A stretch of DNA of 35,443 nucleotides from Cytophagales bacterium (GCA_030448185.1 JAUJNL010000026.1:1-35443), one strand, 5' to 3'; positions 26,095 to 35,001 are shown, counted from the first letter of the stretch. The notes: generated from the sequence alone by a model not told the origin. A program made the numbers and translations.

Positions 26095-26168
26095 GCATAA
26101 CACGCGCACCTGACGGCCGCGATGACCAAGCGCGTTGCGCGGCCGCGGGTGAGCGCTGGTCGTTAGAC
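26095..26168 (+). other. attC-like recombination site of an integron cassette
   Basis: GCATAAC at 26095-26101 resembles the inverse core RYYYAAC (one mismatch), and GTTAGAC at 26162-26168 fits the core GTTRRRY exactly. Between them is an imperfect palindrome. CGGCCGCG (26114-26121) pairs with CGCGGCCG (26138-26145), and GCGCACC near 26104-26110 pairs, with one bulged base, with the GGGTGAGCGC segment near 26147-26156. The size of 74 bp, the placement just after a gene's stop codon, and the asymmetric bulges match integron attC sites. The recombinase-level function is inferred. Confidence 0.7.
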
Positions 26169-26360
26169 GGTGACACACGGCTTCGAACATTGAGTAAGCC
26201 ACTATCGAGATCCTCTTTGAAGTCCTCTTCACCCTGATCGGTGGCGTCCTTCTGCTGATCGTCGACCAGATGCTCGATTGCACAGACCACCCGCAGCGTC
26301 AGTCAGCTAACTTTTATAATAGGAGGTTCTATACACGGATTTGAGAAAACAGGGACAGGC
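26169..26360. other. Truncated GC-rich segment after the attC-like site
   Basis: GC-rich sequence continues to about 26308 and then returns abruptly to AT-rich host-like DNA (CTAACTTTTATAATAGG). One plus-strand frame reads TIEILFEVLFTLIGGVLLLI VDQML, a plausible membrane helix, but it has no start codon. This could be the beginning of a second cassette cut short. Ribosome-site-like AGGAGG occurs at about 26320-26325. Confidence 0.35.
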
Positions 26361-26447
26361 ATGCTTCAAGGGATCGGGTCATTCGTTGTAGGACTAATAG
26401 GATTTATTGTTTTAGTTATAGCAATAGTAGGAGCTTATCTAATTTAA
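26361..26447 (+). CDS. 28-residue hydrophobic peptide, possibly a fragment
   Basis: MLQGIGSFVVGLIGFIVLVI AIVGAYLI is one membrane helix with no soluble part. The DNA encoding its end (26421-26452) matches the end of the second helix of the broken gene at 24795-25053 over about 29 of 34 positions. It could be a true small protein or a remnant of a paralogue. No family is recognised. Confidence 0.3.
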   Translation: MLQGIGSFVVGLIGFIVLVIAIVGAYLI

Positions 26448-26457
26448 AGACAATTGT

Positions 26458-29400
26458 TCAACGTATCCATCCGGTGAAGTACGTGTAGTTGACCGAATGG
26501 ATACTCTGGGGCGCTCGTTGGGAAGATTTATACTTAATAGCATTCGTGATTAAATTATATAAGATACTGCGTAGGTTCTTTTTAGAAAAGTAGATAGAAT
26601 GTACCTGGAAATTTGTCTCGATATGGGTATGGGTGGACTCTATCAACGAGGAGACACTGAGCTTAATATCTTCTACTAACTCTTCAAAAAAAACCTCTTG
26701 GCCTTCTTTCAGGTTCTCACTCTCTACTTTCCCAATGTTAGAGAGTTCTCTGATTAGGGCCGTGAATTTGATAATTGCGGTATCAATCATCTGATAGAAC
26801 TTTTCTGCTTCCGGAGTAAGGCGTTGGTCTGTCATATGGATAAGCTCAATCAAGGCCTGGATATTAGCAAGGGGATTCAGCAGATCATGGGAAGCCGTAT
26901 ACACGAACGTGTCTAAGTCTTCATTAATCCGGATTAAGCGCTGATTGCGGCTCTCAAGCTCGGTTTGCAAACGCTTGAGTTCGGTAATATCATAAAAAGT
27001 AAGGATGGCTCCCTCAATTTTATTATCGCTTTGCCGGATATAGGGCATAGTCATCACCTGATAGCATTTATGACCTGCTTGCACTTCCTTGACAATAATG
27101 CCTCCCTCCCTTATTACCTGTGTCATATCCTCCCGGAGGGTTTCAAATTTAATATTGGTAGTGATATGATCCAGTGGCCTGCCAATATCCCTTTCCTGTA
27201 AATTGATCAGCTCGACTATTGAAGGAGAAAACTTTTTCAAATTTAACGCCCGGTCTACAAATACTTGCCCGTTCACATTGCTTCGAAAATAATTATTCAA
27301 GTCATCATTTAACTGGGTGAGTTCCTTAATTTTTCCCTGATATTCACTATTCACGTTTTGTAATTCTTCATTGACTGATTGCAATTCCTCATTGGAACTT
27401 TGCATCTCCTCGTTGGTAGATTGCATTTCCTCATTGGCTGACAATAGTTCTTCATTAAAAGAAAGCATATTCTCCTCCATAGCCTCCAGTTTTTCCTGGG
27501 TGGCTTGCAGTTTCTCCTTCGTTTGTTTGAGTTCTTCTTCCAGGCTCTCCACATATTCACGGGTCTGCAAAGAAGTATCCAACCACCCCGCTCCAGGCTG
27601 GTGGCTAGGATTACTTACCGTACTTGTCGAACGGGGTAAGTCCTCGTCCTCAACCTTTTGCAGAAAAGTCCGGAATTCAGGAATGGATTTTACGTCGGCG
27701 TCCGCTTCGGAAGGTTCTGCCGGGTAATCTCTTTTATAATCCTGCATTTTCTTTACGACCTTGGTCAGTAACTGCCGGTGAATCTCCCCTTCTTTATCTT
27801 TCTGGGCACTAATCTTTTTTCGTACGTCATCCCGAAGCTTATCAATGGTTTTGACGGTGGCAGCTTGCGGGTCGTAATAGCTTTGCAGCCGGGGAAAATA
27901 CTGTTTGCGTGCTGATTCGGTTAACAATCCTTCAGTTGCCCGGCAATCAGCCAAACCTTCTTCAAGGGTCTTGATGTTGCCTTCGATTTCGCCTTGCCTT
28001 TTTACTTTGTTACCTTTCTCTTTTTCAAGCTGGCCCAACTGATCCTGTACTAATTTCAGTTGTTTTTCGAGCTGCTTCAACTGATCAGAACTCTTTTCCA
28101 GGGCTTCTTTGTCAGCCTTCAGCCTCTCGATTTCAGTAGCTTCTTTCTGCCAGTGTATCTCGGCGAAATGACTGAATTTCAGAAAATCGTGCAGATTCCG
28201 GTCTTGCCCTCCTAGAAATTGCTGCCTTTTCTGGATCGTTTGCATTCCCTTCTGTACCTCGCCAATGGTCTTTTCCAGGCCCTTGATTTCCTTTTCAATG
28301 ACCTTCATTTTTTCGGTGTTGCTCCAGCCCAGGATGTAATGCTTGCGATCGAGAATGGACCGGCGGTCATCTTTTTCGTGGCGGGCTTTGCCGCTTTTGA
28401 TTTGTCCGTTCTTAGTAATGGCTTTGGGCGTACGGCCAAACTGGTCCAGCGTCTGGCAGCAGATGAAATCAAAATGTTGAATGAGTTCATTTTCCAGCCA
28501 ATCGTAAAAGGGCGAATCGTGTTTGATTTCGATTTTTTCAAACAAGGAATCTTCCGGAATCTGAGCCGACAAATTCGGTTTTACCTGTGGAGGCACCCGG
28601 AAATACACAATCCGGCCCCTCAGGTTGGTATTGTCCACCAGTTCGCTGATGCGACGGTAATGCGCTTCCGGTACCAGTACACTCAGCCCGAAACCATGCA
28701 GCAGCCGTTCAATGGCGCCTTCCCAATCCTTTTCGGTTGGCTTCACCTGCAACAACTCTCCCACAAAAGGCAAATCGGCTTCCGTGAGCCCGGTGTGCTC
28801 CAGCAGCAACTGGCGGATTTTCAGGTTGTCTTCCGGAATCTGGGTTTTCCGTTGCCGTAAAGAAGTCAGTTCGGTCTGCTCTTTGGCCAGGAGTTCTTGC
28901 TGCCGATTCAGGTTCACATTGAGCCCATCCCGTTCGGCGATTAGCCCGGTCAACTCGGCACTGATACGTTCTTTCAACCCGGTGGCAGACTGCCGGGCTT
29001 CCAAGAAGGCGCCTTCTTCCGCTACGGCTTTTAGTTCCAGGCCCGTCGCCAGGCGGTTATACTCCTGGGCCTTGGCCCATTTGTCCTTCCGGTTTTTCTC
29101 CGTTTCATGCAACCGTTCCCGGATCCGCTCTAATTCTTTGCCTTTGGCATTATTGGCGATATCGTTCCTAAGCTCAAATTCCTTTTGCCGGAGCTGCCCA
29201 ATATCCTCCGCAAGCGTGACGAGTTGGGCGGTGAGGTGTTCCAGTTCGACGCTTTCCAGTTGTATTGCTGCCGTCAGCAATTTTGCCTTTTCCCCGTTGA
29301 AGTAAGCGGGCAGGGTTTCCAAAAGAGCTTCCAGTTCACGAATGGCGCTTTCTACTTCTAAAAACTGGTCAGCCTGCGCCATCAGGGGCTTAAGCTGGCT

Positions 29401-30180
29401 CAGTTGGTGCTTGGCAGTTTGAATCGCCTGGTACGATTTGGTCAGGTTGTCATAATTACGCTTCAGTTCGTCAATTTTCTCCTTCACCTCGGCTTTTTCC
29501 AGCATCTGATTGCGCACGAAATCGTTCAGGTTACTCACCGACTTCATCGAAATAGTCTGATAGAACAAATCGAGGGCCTTTTCGGACTTGAGGGCAAACA
29601 CACTCCGGAATTTAAGACTGTAATCTTTAAACGTATCGAATACCTCAGCGCCGGGCGTATTTTTGATTCGTTTCTTAAGCTGGCTTATATCTTTGCCAAA
29701 TCCGGTAAAATCGTTTCTGATGCTTAATCCCTGTCCGGCTACCACAAAAAACTTGTTCTCTTTGCCATTATCCAGCCATAGTACCTGGGCCAGGGAAATC
29801 GTCTGGGCAAAACCGGCGTTGTAAAAGACGCCCAGAATCACTGAATACGTACCTTCCGGCCGTAAGGAAACCGCCTTGGAACTGCCATCATAGGCGCCCT
29901 TTTTGGTACTGTAATCGCCGCGAATGTAAGAGGCAATGGTCCGTTCTTTGGTATCGGCGCCGGCGGCTTTGTTAAAAGTGATTTTTTGGTGCGGCACCAG
30001 CAGAATGGTCAGGGCATCCACCAGGGTGGACTTACCGGAACCAATGTCGCCAGTCAGTAACGAGTTGTTTCCGTCGGGGGTCAGGGTCCAGATCTGGTTA
30101 TGAAAAGTACCCCAGTTCAGTACTTCCAGCTGGTGCAGCCGGAAACCGGTACGGGCATTGTTCATGGCAAAATCAATCAT
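26458..30180 (-). CDS. Chimera: Wadjet JetC (SMC-like ATPase) N-terminal part fused to coiled coil-PAS-HisKA
   Basis: One open frame of 1240 codons joins two unrelated proteins. Residues 1 to about 850 are JetC-like. LEVLNWGTFHNQIWTL opens the fold, the Walker A is GDIGSGKST (44-52), a long coiled coil follows, and YPAEPSEADADVKSIPEFRT with EDEDLPR marks the usual approach to the C-terminal ATPase half. That half (signature motif, Walker B) is absent. From about 851 the sequence becomes a CheB/CheR-type sensor. It has a coiled coil rich in NEEMQSTNEE repeats (about 890-970), a PAS domain ending GAILTFYDITELKRLQ, and HisKA with the H-box TASHDLLNPLANIQ. It is cut in the N-box (NLITNAIKYKS). 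ATGA overlaps the JetB stop. It is probably a deletion chimera and inactive for both activities, though the unbroken frame is striking. Confidence 0.8.
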   Translation of the reverse strand: MIDFAMNNARTGFRLHQLEVLNWGTFHNQIWTLTPDGNNSLLTGDIGSGKSTLVDALTILLVPHQKITFNKAAGADTKERTIASYIRGDYSTKKGAYDGSSKAVSLRPEGTYSVILGVFYNAGFAQTISLAQVLWLDNGKENKFFVVAGQGLSIRNDFTGFGKDISQLKKRIKNTPGAEVFDTFKDYSLKFRSVFALKSEKALDLFYQTISMKSVSNLNDFVRNQMLEKAEVKEKIDELKRNYDNLTKSYQAIQTAKHQLSQLKPLMAQADQFLEVESAIRELEALLETLPAYFNGEKAKLLTAAIQLESVELEHLTAQLVTLAEDIGQLRQKEFELRNDIANNAKGKELERIRERLHETEKNRKDKWAKAQEYNRLATGLELKAVAEEGAFLEARQSATGLKERISAELTGLIAERDGLNVNLNRQQELLAKEQTELTSLRQRKTQIPEDNLKIRQLLLEHTGLTEADLPFVGELLQVKPTEKDWEGAIERLLHGFGLSVLVPEAHYRRISELVDNTNLRGRIVYFRVPPQVKPNLSAQIPEDSLFEKIEIKHDSPFYDWLENELIQHFDFICCQTLDQFGRTPKAITKNGQIKSGKARHEKDDRRSILDRKHYILGWSNTEKMKVIEKEIKGLEKTIGEVQKGMQTIQKRQQFLGGQDRNLHDFLKFSHFAEIHWQKEATEIERLKADKEALEKSSDQLKQLEKQLKLVQDQLGQLEKEKGNKVKRQGEIEGNIKTLEEGLADCRATEGLLTESARKQYFPRLQSYYDPQAATVKTIDKLRDDVRKKISAQKDKEGEIHRQLLTKVVKKMQDYKRDYPAEPSEADADVKSIPEFRTFLQKVEDEDLPRSTSTVSNPSHQPGAGWLDTSLQTREYVESLEEELKQTKEKLQATQEKLEAMEENMLSFNEELLSANEEMQSTNEEMQSSNEELQSVNEELQNVNSEYQGKIKELTQLNDDLNNYFRSNVNGQVFVDRALNLKKFSPSIVELINLQERDIGRPLDHITTNIKFETLREDMTQVIREGGIIVKEVQAGHKCYQVMTMPYIRQSDNKIEGAILTFYDITELKRLQTELESRNQRLIRINEDLDTFVYTASHDLLNPLANIQALIELIHMTDQRLTPEAEKFYQMIDTAIIKFTALIRELSNIGKVESENLKEGQEVFFEELVEDIKLSVSSLIESTHTHIETNFQVHSIYFSKKNLRSILYNLITNAIKYKSSQRAPQSIHSVNYTYFTGWIR
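26463..26504. repeat. Inverted repeat at the truncated 3' end of the fusion gene
   Basis: GTATCCAT at 26463-26470 pairs with ATGGATAC at 26497-26504, and CGGT/ACCG extends the stem after a mismatch. It covers the last codons of the fusion gene, exactly where similarity to the histidine-kinase ATPase domain stops. It may be a terminator stem or a mobile-element end. Confidence 0.55.
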
Positions 30181-30753
30181 AGAGAAGCGGCGTATTCGTA
30201 CAATTTCTGTTTAATTTCCTGCAGGGTATCCACCGTAATACGGGCTTTGAGGATGCGTTTTACTTCGTACTCGGAGGTTTGCGGGGAGAGCCGGCGCAGA
30301 AAGTTATACTCAACCAGCTTATTGATGTAAGCGTCTATTTTATCAATAATACTAGCTTCGTTTGATTTTTCGGGCAGAAAAGTAATCATCATTTCCTTAA
30401 TCTGCTTCCTGGATACAATCAACCGGGAAGAATCCCCTCCCTGGGCGTCGAATTCGAGCAGTTTTTCCCGCAGCAGTATGCAGAGCAGGGTCACCGGGTA
30501 ACTGAGTTGAATCTTTTTTTACCAGCACGGGCAGCCGTCTTCTTCGGACTGGGCTACTTTTTGCTTCACGAAGGCGTACCCTTCCGATTCGTCAATGAAC
30601 GCTTCCAGCCCCAACTGCCTGCAGGTATTGCTTAATGTCAGCTTGATAGGTAATGATCAGGTCCCAGAGTAGTTGGTCCTCTTCGTACACGATGCCCTGC
30701 AGCAACCGGATTACCGCCGGTGAGTAAGGGGCTAAGGTTGGGTTTCCAGACAC
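30177..30753 (-). pseudogene. Wadjet JetB (DUF4194), several frameshifts
   Basis: Joining frames leftward from a GTG at 30753 gives NPTLAPYSPAVIRLLQGIVY EEDQLLWDLIITYQADIKQY L, then LEAFIDESEGYAFVKQKVAQ SEEDGC, LPVLVKK, and finally LLCILLREKLLEFDAQGGDS to EVKRILKARITVDTLQEIKQ KLYEYAASL. This is the DUF4194 pattern: an acidic E-x-E-G-Y-A-F strand, a Y-P-V-T-L-L-x-x-L-L-R-E-x-L block and an N-K-L-V-E-x-x-F-L-R-R block. JetB is the MukE-like partner of JetC. The last 106 codons (from 30494) are open and end overlapping the JetC start. Breaks lie near 30635 and in the A/T-rich run near 30520. The start codon is uncertain. Confidence 0.75.
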
Positions 30754-30991
30754 GTAAGTAAATGGATAATTATTATGACGCTGATTTTTTTGATTTCTAC
30801 AGTTTTCTATTCCCTCTTTTCGTCAACTTCATCTCCTGGTATATAAACGTGAATTTATCATAAAACACTTCAAATGATGAATTTCTCTCCTCCCTATTCT
30901 GGCAGAACAGATCAAACACGGCTTTCCGGTTTGAACGTAAATTAAGCGTAGTTATTCCTGGTTACTCCGTTCTAGTCCTGTACCTTTTTAC

Positions 30992-32435
30992 TTACAAAAG
31001 ATCACCTGCGGAAAGAAAGGTAATGGCAAAATATTTCTCCGTTTGGGTATTGGCAATCAGAATCTGTTCCTGTATATCATCATTAATGACCGATTTTTTG
31101 TCTTTGGCCGCAATACTGTAATACGCCACTACTTCAGCCAGGCCTTTCTCTACCGGAAAGATATCGGTTACTTGCTTGAGTGTCACCTGGCTGGCTGACT
31201 GTAGCAGGGTGCGAATCCGGTTCTTCAATTCCTGCACATCAATAAACGGCTGGTTGTATAATCTGGCGTATTGTTCGGCCGTGATTGCTTCCTGGTTGCC
31301 CACCTCGTACCGGTTATCCGCCATTTCCACTTTCTTCGGGGAGGTGAACAAAGGACGGTCCATCACCAGTTCGAGGAACGGTTTATCTTCCAGCAAAAGG
31401 AAAATCACCATTCCGGGAGGATTATCCCTTACCTGCAAGGCCAATGCTTGCACTTCCCGGATCACTTCGGTGATGCGTTTACTTTCCAGATACGCCTTGC
31501 TGTCCAGGAATTTTCGCAGTTGTTCAATTAACAGGTGATTGGTTTTATTGACCCGGTCTCCGGCTTCAATCAAATTGATCTTAATCCGGTCCAGAAAGTT
31601 GTCCCCTTTCACTTCCTGTACTTCGGGTAAGGCACCCACCGTCTGGAGCAGGGCAGAAAGTTCATCCTGTTTGTTTTGAAAGCAGAAACTCCCAGAAGGC
31701 CAGGAAGCTTTTTCCCTGATCGGTGTTCCAGAGCAGGTCGCTGGCTTTGAATACTTCGTCGAGCAACCGGCCTTTTTTCAGATTGGAGTTTACCTGTTTC
31801 TCCCGCACAGCCTGGTCAATATCCCGGAAGTTGTACTCAATCTGCCGGAAATCAGCCAGAAGTTTGCGGGCCGTATTGTGTACTTCGAAGTACAGTTCCT
31901 TGATTTTCCGTTCGTTACGGTCTTCCACCCGTCCGGCTTTTACTTTCTCGATCTCCCGTTCTATCTCCTTTTTTTGCCGGTTGAGTTCTTTCAGCTTCTT
32001 CTTTGGGTCGTCGGTGCTTTGGTAGGCAATTTCCTTGAGAATGGTATAGATGCGCAGCAACCGGGACTCCGTACCGATAAACTCTTCCCGGTTCAAATCC
32101 TTGATCCAGTCCATTGCCTTTTCCGAGGCGGGTGTCAGTTGAAAAACCGGTTCGTCGCTGCTGGCCGGATAGTATTTCCGCAACAGGCCATCGGCTGTCC
32201 ATTTGTCCAGGTAGCTCGGGGCCGTATCCGGGTAAAGGCCTTCTTCGTTGTTTTCCCGAAGGTAATACAGGTAATCAGATAGCTTTTGAACCAGCTCGGC
32301 GTTGGGAATATCAATCCGGTTGGTGCTTTTAAATTCCTGGTGCAGAAAGCTAATGATCAGTGGGGCATTGTCCAGTTTGAGTAGCCGGATGGCCGGGTGG
32401 GGCAACACCACATTTTTAATGTAGAAATGGTCCAT
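30992..32435 (-). pseudogene. Wadjet JetA (DUF3375), one frameshift
   Basis: The first frame (start MDHFYIKNVVLPHPAIRLLK at 32435) continues LDNAPLIISFLHQEFKS, the diagnostic N-terminus of DUF3375, and runs to FLAFWEFLLSKQTG. After a one-base shift near 31670 the second frame reads QDELSALLQTVGALPEVQEV and continues to a normal C-terminus at 30992. The joined product is about 480 residues, normal for JetA, the MukF/kleisin-like subunit of Wadjet. I preferred the internal ATG at 32435 because the 13 preceding codons do not belong to the family. The 238-bp gap to JetB is unusual, since Wadjet genes normally abut. A MITE-like repeat lies 73 bp upstream. Confidence 0.8.
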
Positions 32436-32507
32436 GCAATAACCGCTTTTGTCCAAAATTAACCAACCAGGCACCCATTGCCATAGTAATGATTAAACTA
32501 AAAGAAG

Positions 32508-32690
32508 TTAAGTAGATCATTACCCTTAGTTTAGACTATTTTCTATTATTCCCCTACTGTCATTCCGACGCAAGGAGGAACTCTCTCAGCGAAGCTAATC
32601 TGTATGTGAATTTAGTATTCCGATTTTTCCCGGTGGTCGGAATGACAGGCTTGATAGGAATGGTCTAATCTGATATTGTCCAAGTACTTA
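32508..32690. repeat. MITE-like palindromic element, copy 2
   Basis: The left end TTAAGTAGATCATTA matches copy 1 (TTAAGTAGATCACTA at 19863), followed in both by a TTAGTTTA-ACTATTTT block. The right end is an inverted version (GTACTTA, 32684-32690). An inner 11-bp perfect inverted repeat, GTCATTCCGAC (32559-32569) and GTCGGAATGAC (32636-32646), sits where copy 1 has its own inner palindrome. Noncoding; lies in the promoter region of the JetA gene. Confidence 0.7.
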
Positions 32691-32797
32691 TCCATAAAGA
32701 AAATCAGGCCGATGCTTCTACAGGTTACTATGATTGAGTCATCTGTTTACCCCGTTTGTAAAAGGTCTGAACAGTGGTAATCCCTGTCTGATTCAAA

Positions 32798-33625
32798 TCA
32801 TTCCTTACTGCTAGCCGGCTGCGTAAACCACTCAACTGCGGCCTCCGCAATACTGGCGGGTATCTGGTGTTCGCCCTCAAATTCGGTATAGTTTACGGAT
32901 AAGTCTTCCCGGCGGAGTTGAGACACGATACGCCGGCTGCACGGATCAATGGGCAGTACCCGGTCCCTGGTTCCGTGCGAAATAAAGACCGCGGGTTTGC
33001 CTTTACGCTCCCTGGTATGAACAAAGCCGGGAGAGAAAGCGAGAATGTGGGTAAACAAGTCTCCATTGGTTAAACCCAGACAAAGCGCGTAAGAAGCACC
33101 ATCCGAAAATCCGCCGATAGCTATCCGGGAAGAATCTATATAGTACCGTTCAAATGCCAGTGAAAGTGCCTGATCAATAAAAATGACATCGGGACCAAAT
33201 CCATTGCTGGCAATAATATCCCAGGTGGGTGCCCGCGCAGCAGGAGCTATCAGCATGATATGGTTGTCATCGGTGTATTTTCTCAGCAAGGACAAGCCAT
33301 GTTCGGCATTGCCACCGGCGCCGTGTAACATGAGGGCAAGTGCCGCAGCACGGTCTTTGGAATAGGTTTTCGGGACGTAGATCAAACCGTCTTTCTGGTT
33401 TGCCAGTTTAAGGGGCTGTACTCCGGTCGTAACGTTGTCTTTTGCGCTTGTATTGTTTGGGCGGGCCGCGAGACGTCCCGTTTTATAGTTATCTCTTCGG
33501 GTAATCATATGGGTATCTCCTTTCTGTTTTGGCGTACAGCCAGCTATACAATAAAAACTAATGAGTAGCAGGACAACGATTGGTATACCATGCACGATGC
33601 CTGATAGCGGGAATAACTTTACCAT
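32798..33625 (-). CDS. Lipoprotein alpha/beta hydrolase (phospholipase/carboxylesterase or PHB-depolymerase-like)
   Basis: The 275-residue protein has a signal peptide with lipobox IAGC (cysteine 30), so it is exported and membrane-anchored. The catalytic domain shows LMLHGAGGNAEHG (oxyanion-hole region, about 99-110) and the nucleophile elbow GGFSDGASYA with S174. The acid is D221 in SHGTRDRVLP and the base H253 in FEGEHQIP, giving a complete triad at normal spacing. Enzymes of this group cleave esters, including polyester or carbohydrate-linked ones; the substrate is not deducible. The gene stands alone between two palindromic repeats. No frameshift. Confidence 0.9.
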   Translation of the reverse strand: MVKLFPLSGIVHGIPIVVLLLISFYCIAGCTPKQKGDTHMITRRDNYKTGRLAARPNNTSAKDNVTTGVQPLKLANQKDGLIYVPKTYSKDRAAALALMLHGAGGNAEHGLSLLRKYTDDNHIMLIAPAARAPTWDIIASNGFGPDVIFIDQALSLAFERYYIDSSRIAIGGFSDGASYALCLGLTNGDLFTHILAFSPGFVHTRERKGKPAVFISHGTRDRVLPIDPCSRRIVSQLRREDLSVNYTEFEGEHQIPASIAEAAVEWFTQPASSKE

Positions 33626-33681
33626 TAATACCCAAATAAATGAAAAATTACGTATTTACTTCTTGAGGGTTGGTGCTAAAT

Positions 33682-33748
33682 CGGATTACCAATCCGCCAT
33701 TTCCCCGGTTCGGCATGGCAACTATCTCAGCGAAGCTAAATGCCGAAC
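33682..33748. repeat. REP-like palindrome sharing a 15-mer with MITE copy 2
   Basis: CGGATT/AATCCG form a small hairpin at 33682-33696. GTTCGGCAT (33708-33716) and ATGCCGAAC (33740-33748) form a 9-bp stem whose loop contains TCTCAGCGAAGCTAA (33725-33739). The same 15-mer occurs at 32584-32598 inside MITE copy 2. Upstream of the hydrolase gene. Confidence 0.6.
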
Positions 33749-33891
33749 AACCAACATCGAATTACTATCAATGGATGGGCCAAGTTAGATAGCGCAAAAC
33801 AGAACCTGATTGGTATCAGCCATTCCCGCAGTCAGCAAACTACTTGAGAACCTGCCCGGTGGCAGGAAGGGAATAGAACGATTCGCCCAGC

Positions 33892-35001
33892 TTATTGCGG
33901 GCTGGGCTGTTGACTGGGAATCTCAACAAAGAAGGTAGTTCCCTCATTTTCTTTGCTTTCCACCCAGACCTTTCCCTGATGAAGCTCCACAATCCGCTTG
34001 ACAATGGAAAGCCCTAACCCTACGGTTTCTTCTCCTTTCAGACCCGGTCTTCGCGCCTTGGTGAAACGCTCAAAGAGTCCGGGTTGCAAGTGCTCCGGAA
34101 TACCAATGCCATCGTCACTCACGGAGATGCGTACCCTGCCAACCTCTTCCTGTACGTTGATGGTAATATGACCTCCCTCAGGAGTAAACTTATTGGCATT
34201 CGAAACCAGGTTATTAATCATTTGTAAGAATTTAGTCTGGTCGATCTGGACAAATACCTGCGGAGAAGCCGATTGGATCTCGAAGTGTTTGTGAGCATCC
34301 TGATTCATCCGCTGAAAGCCCGCCAGCAGCGCCTGGAGTTGTTCGATAAGTTCTACACGCCCGAACGTAAAGGCAGTATTAGAAGACTCCAGGTATTCCT
34401 GCTCAAGTAAGTCATGAATCAGTTGAATGCTCTCTCTTACAGTCTGATGAATGAGGGAAGCCTGCGTGGCTAAGGCTTCCTGACCAACTTGCCGACTTCG
34501 TTCTTCCAACTGAAGGGCCAGCTTTTGGACAATGCCTAAGGGACCGCCCAGGTCATGGGCCAGCATTTCCAGCATGGTGTTCTTATGGATAGAGTATTTA
34601 TTTTCCATTGCACTCGGCTTATAATGGGTTATATCTTCGGCAAAGCCGGCAATGGCCTCTCGCTGTCCGTCCCGGGTAATCACGTAAGCGGTGGCACAAA
34701 TCCAACGCTCCGGCCCCTTTTTAAAGCGGATGCGAAACTCAGCGCTTTGCCGAAAGGAGCTACTTAGTAGCTTCTGGTAGCTTTGATGGACCAGATCCCG
34801 GTCTTCTTCCACCACACTGGCTACCAACGAAAGCAGTTGATCATCGATCCGCTCCGGGTCGAGCGGCCAGATCTCAAAAAAAGCTTCATTGAGGTATTCG
34901 AAGCGACGGGTCTGCAAATTAAAGACAAAGGAAGCAGCAAGCGAACGAGCTGAAATTTGCTCAAAAAGGTCAGGATAGGATATGTTATTGCTTAGACTCA
35001 C
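33892..35001 (-). CDS. PAS-domain sensor histidine kinase, soluble
   Basis: The 369-residue protein has no membrane helix. A PAS domain covers about residues 10-125 (FNLQTRRFEYLNEAFFEIWP, ending AIAGFAEDITHYK). HisKA follows with phosphoacceptor H149 in EMLAHDLGGPLG. The ATPase domain has the N-box NNLVSNANKFTPEGG, G1 DDGIGIPEHL and G2 GLGLSIVKRIVELHQGKVWV. All catalytic motifs are present, so it should autophosphorylate in response to a cytoplasmic signal sensed by PAS. No response regulator is adjacent. It could serve the orphan regulator at 15684-16364, but nothing in the sequence shows that. The H-box carries GGP in place of the usual RNP. Confidence 0.93.
   Translation of the reverse strand: MSLSNNISYPDLFEQISARSLAASFVFNLQTRRFEYLNEAFFEIWPLDPERIDDQLLSLVASVVEEDRDLVHQSYQKLLSSSFRQSAEFRIRFKKGPERWICATAYVITRDGQREAIAGFAEDITHYKPSAMENKYSIHKNTMLEMLAHDLGGPLGIVQKLALQLEERSRQVGQEALATQASLIHQTVRESIQLIHDLLEQEYLESSNTAFTFGRVELIEQLQALLAGFQRMNQDAHKHFEIQSASPQVFVQIDQTKFLQMINNLVSNANKFTPEGGHITINVQEEVGRVRISVSDDGIGIPEHLQPGLFERFTKARRPGLKGEETVGLGLSIVKRIVELHQGKVWVESKENEGTTFFVEIPSQQPSPQ

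Noticed and set aside
26039..26290. Minus-strand ORFs across the attC-like site
   Set aside because: They read through a palindrome and are arginine/proline-rich from GC bias; no family features.
26300..26330. AGGAGG as a ribosome binding site for the 28-residue ORF
   Set aside because: It lies over 30 bp before the ATG, too far to set that start, and such sites are rarely used in this phylum.
28219..28860. 213-codon plus-strand ORF inside the JetC gene
   Set aside because: Antisense to motif-supported JetC codons; no independent motif.
28712..29305. 197-codon plus-strand serine-rich ORF inside the JetC gene
   Set aside because: It is the complement of the coiled-coil coding frame; serine/arginine richness is the expected antisense signature.
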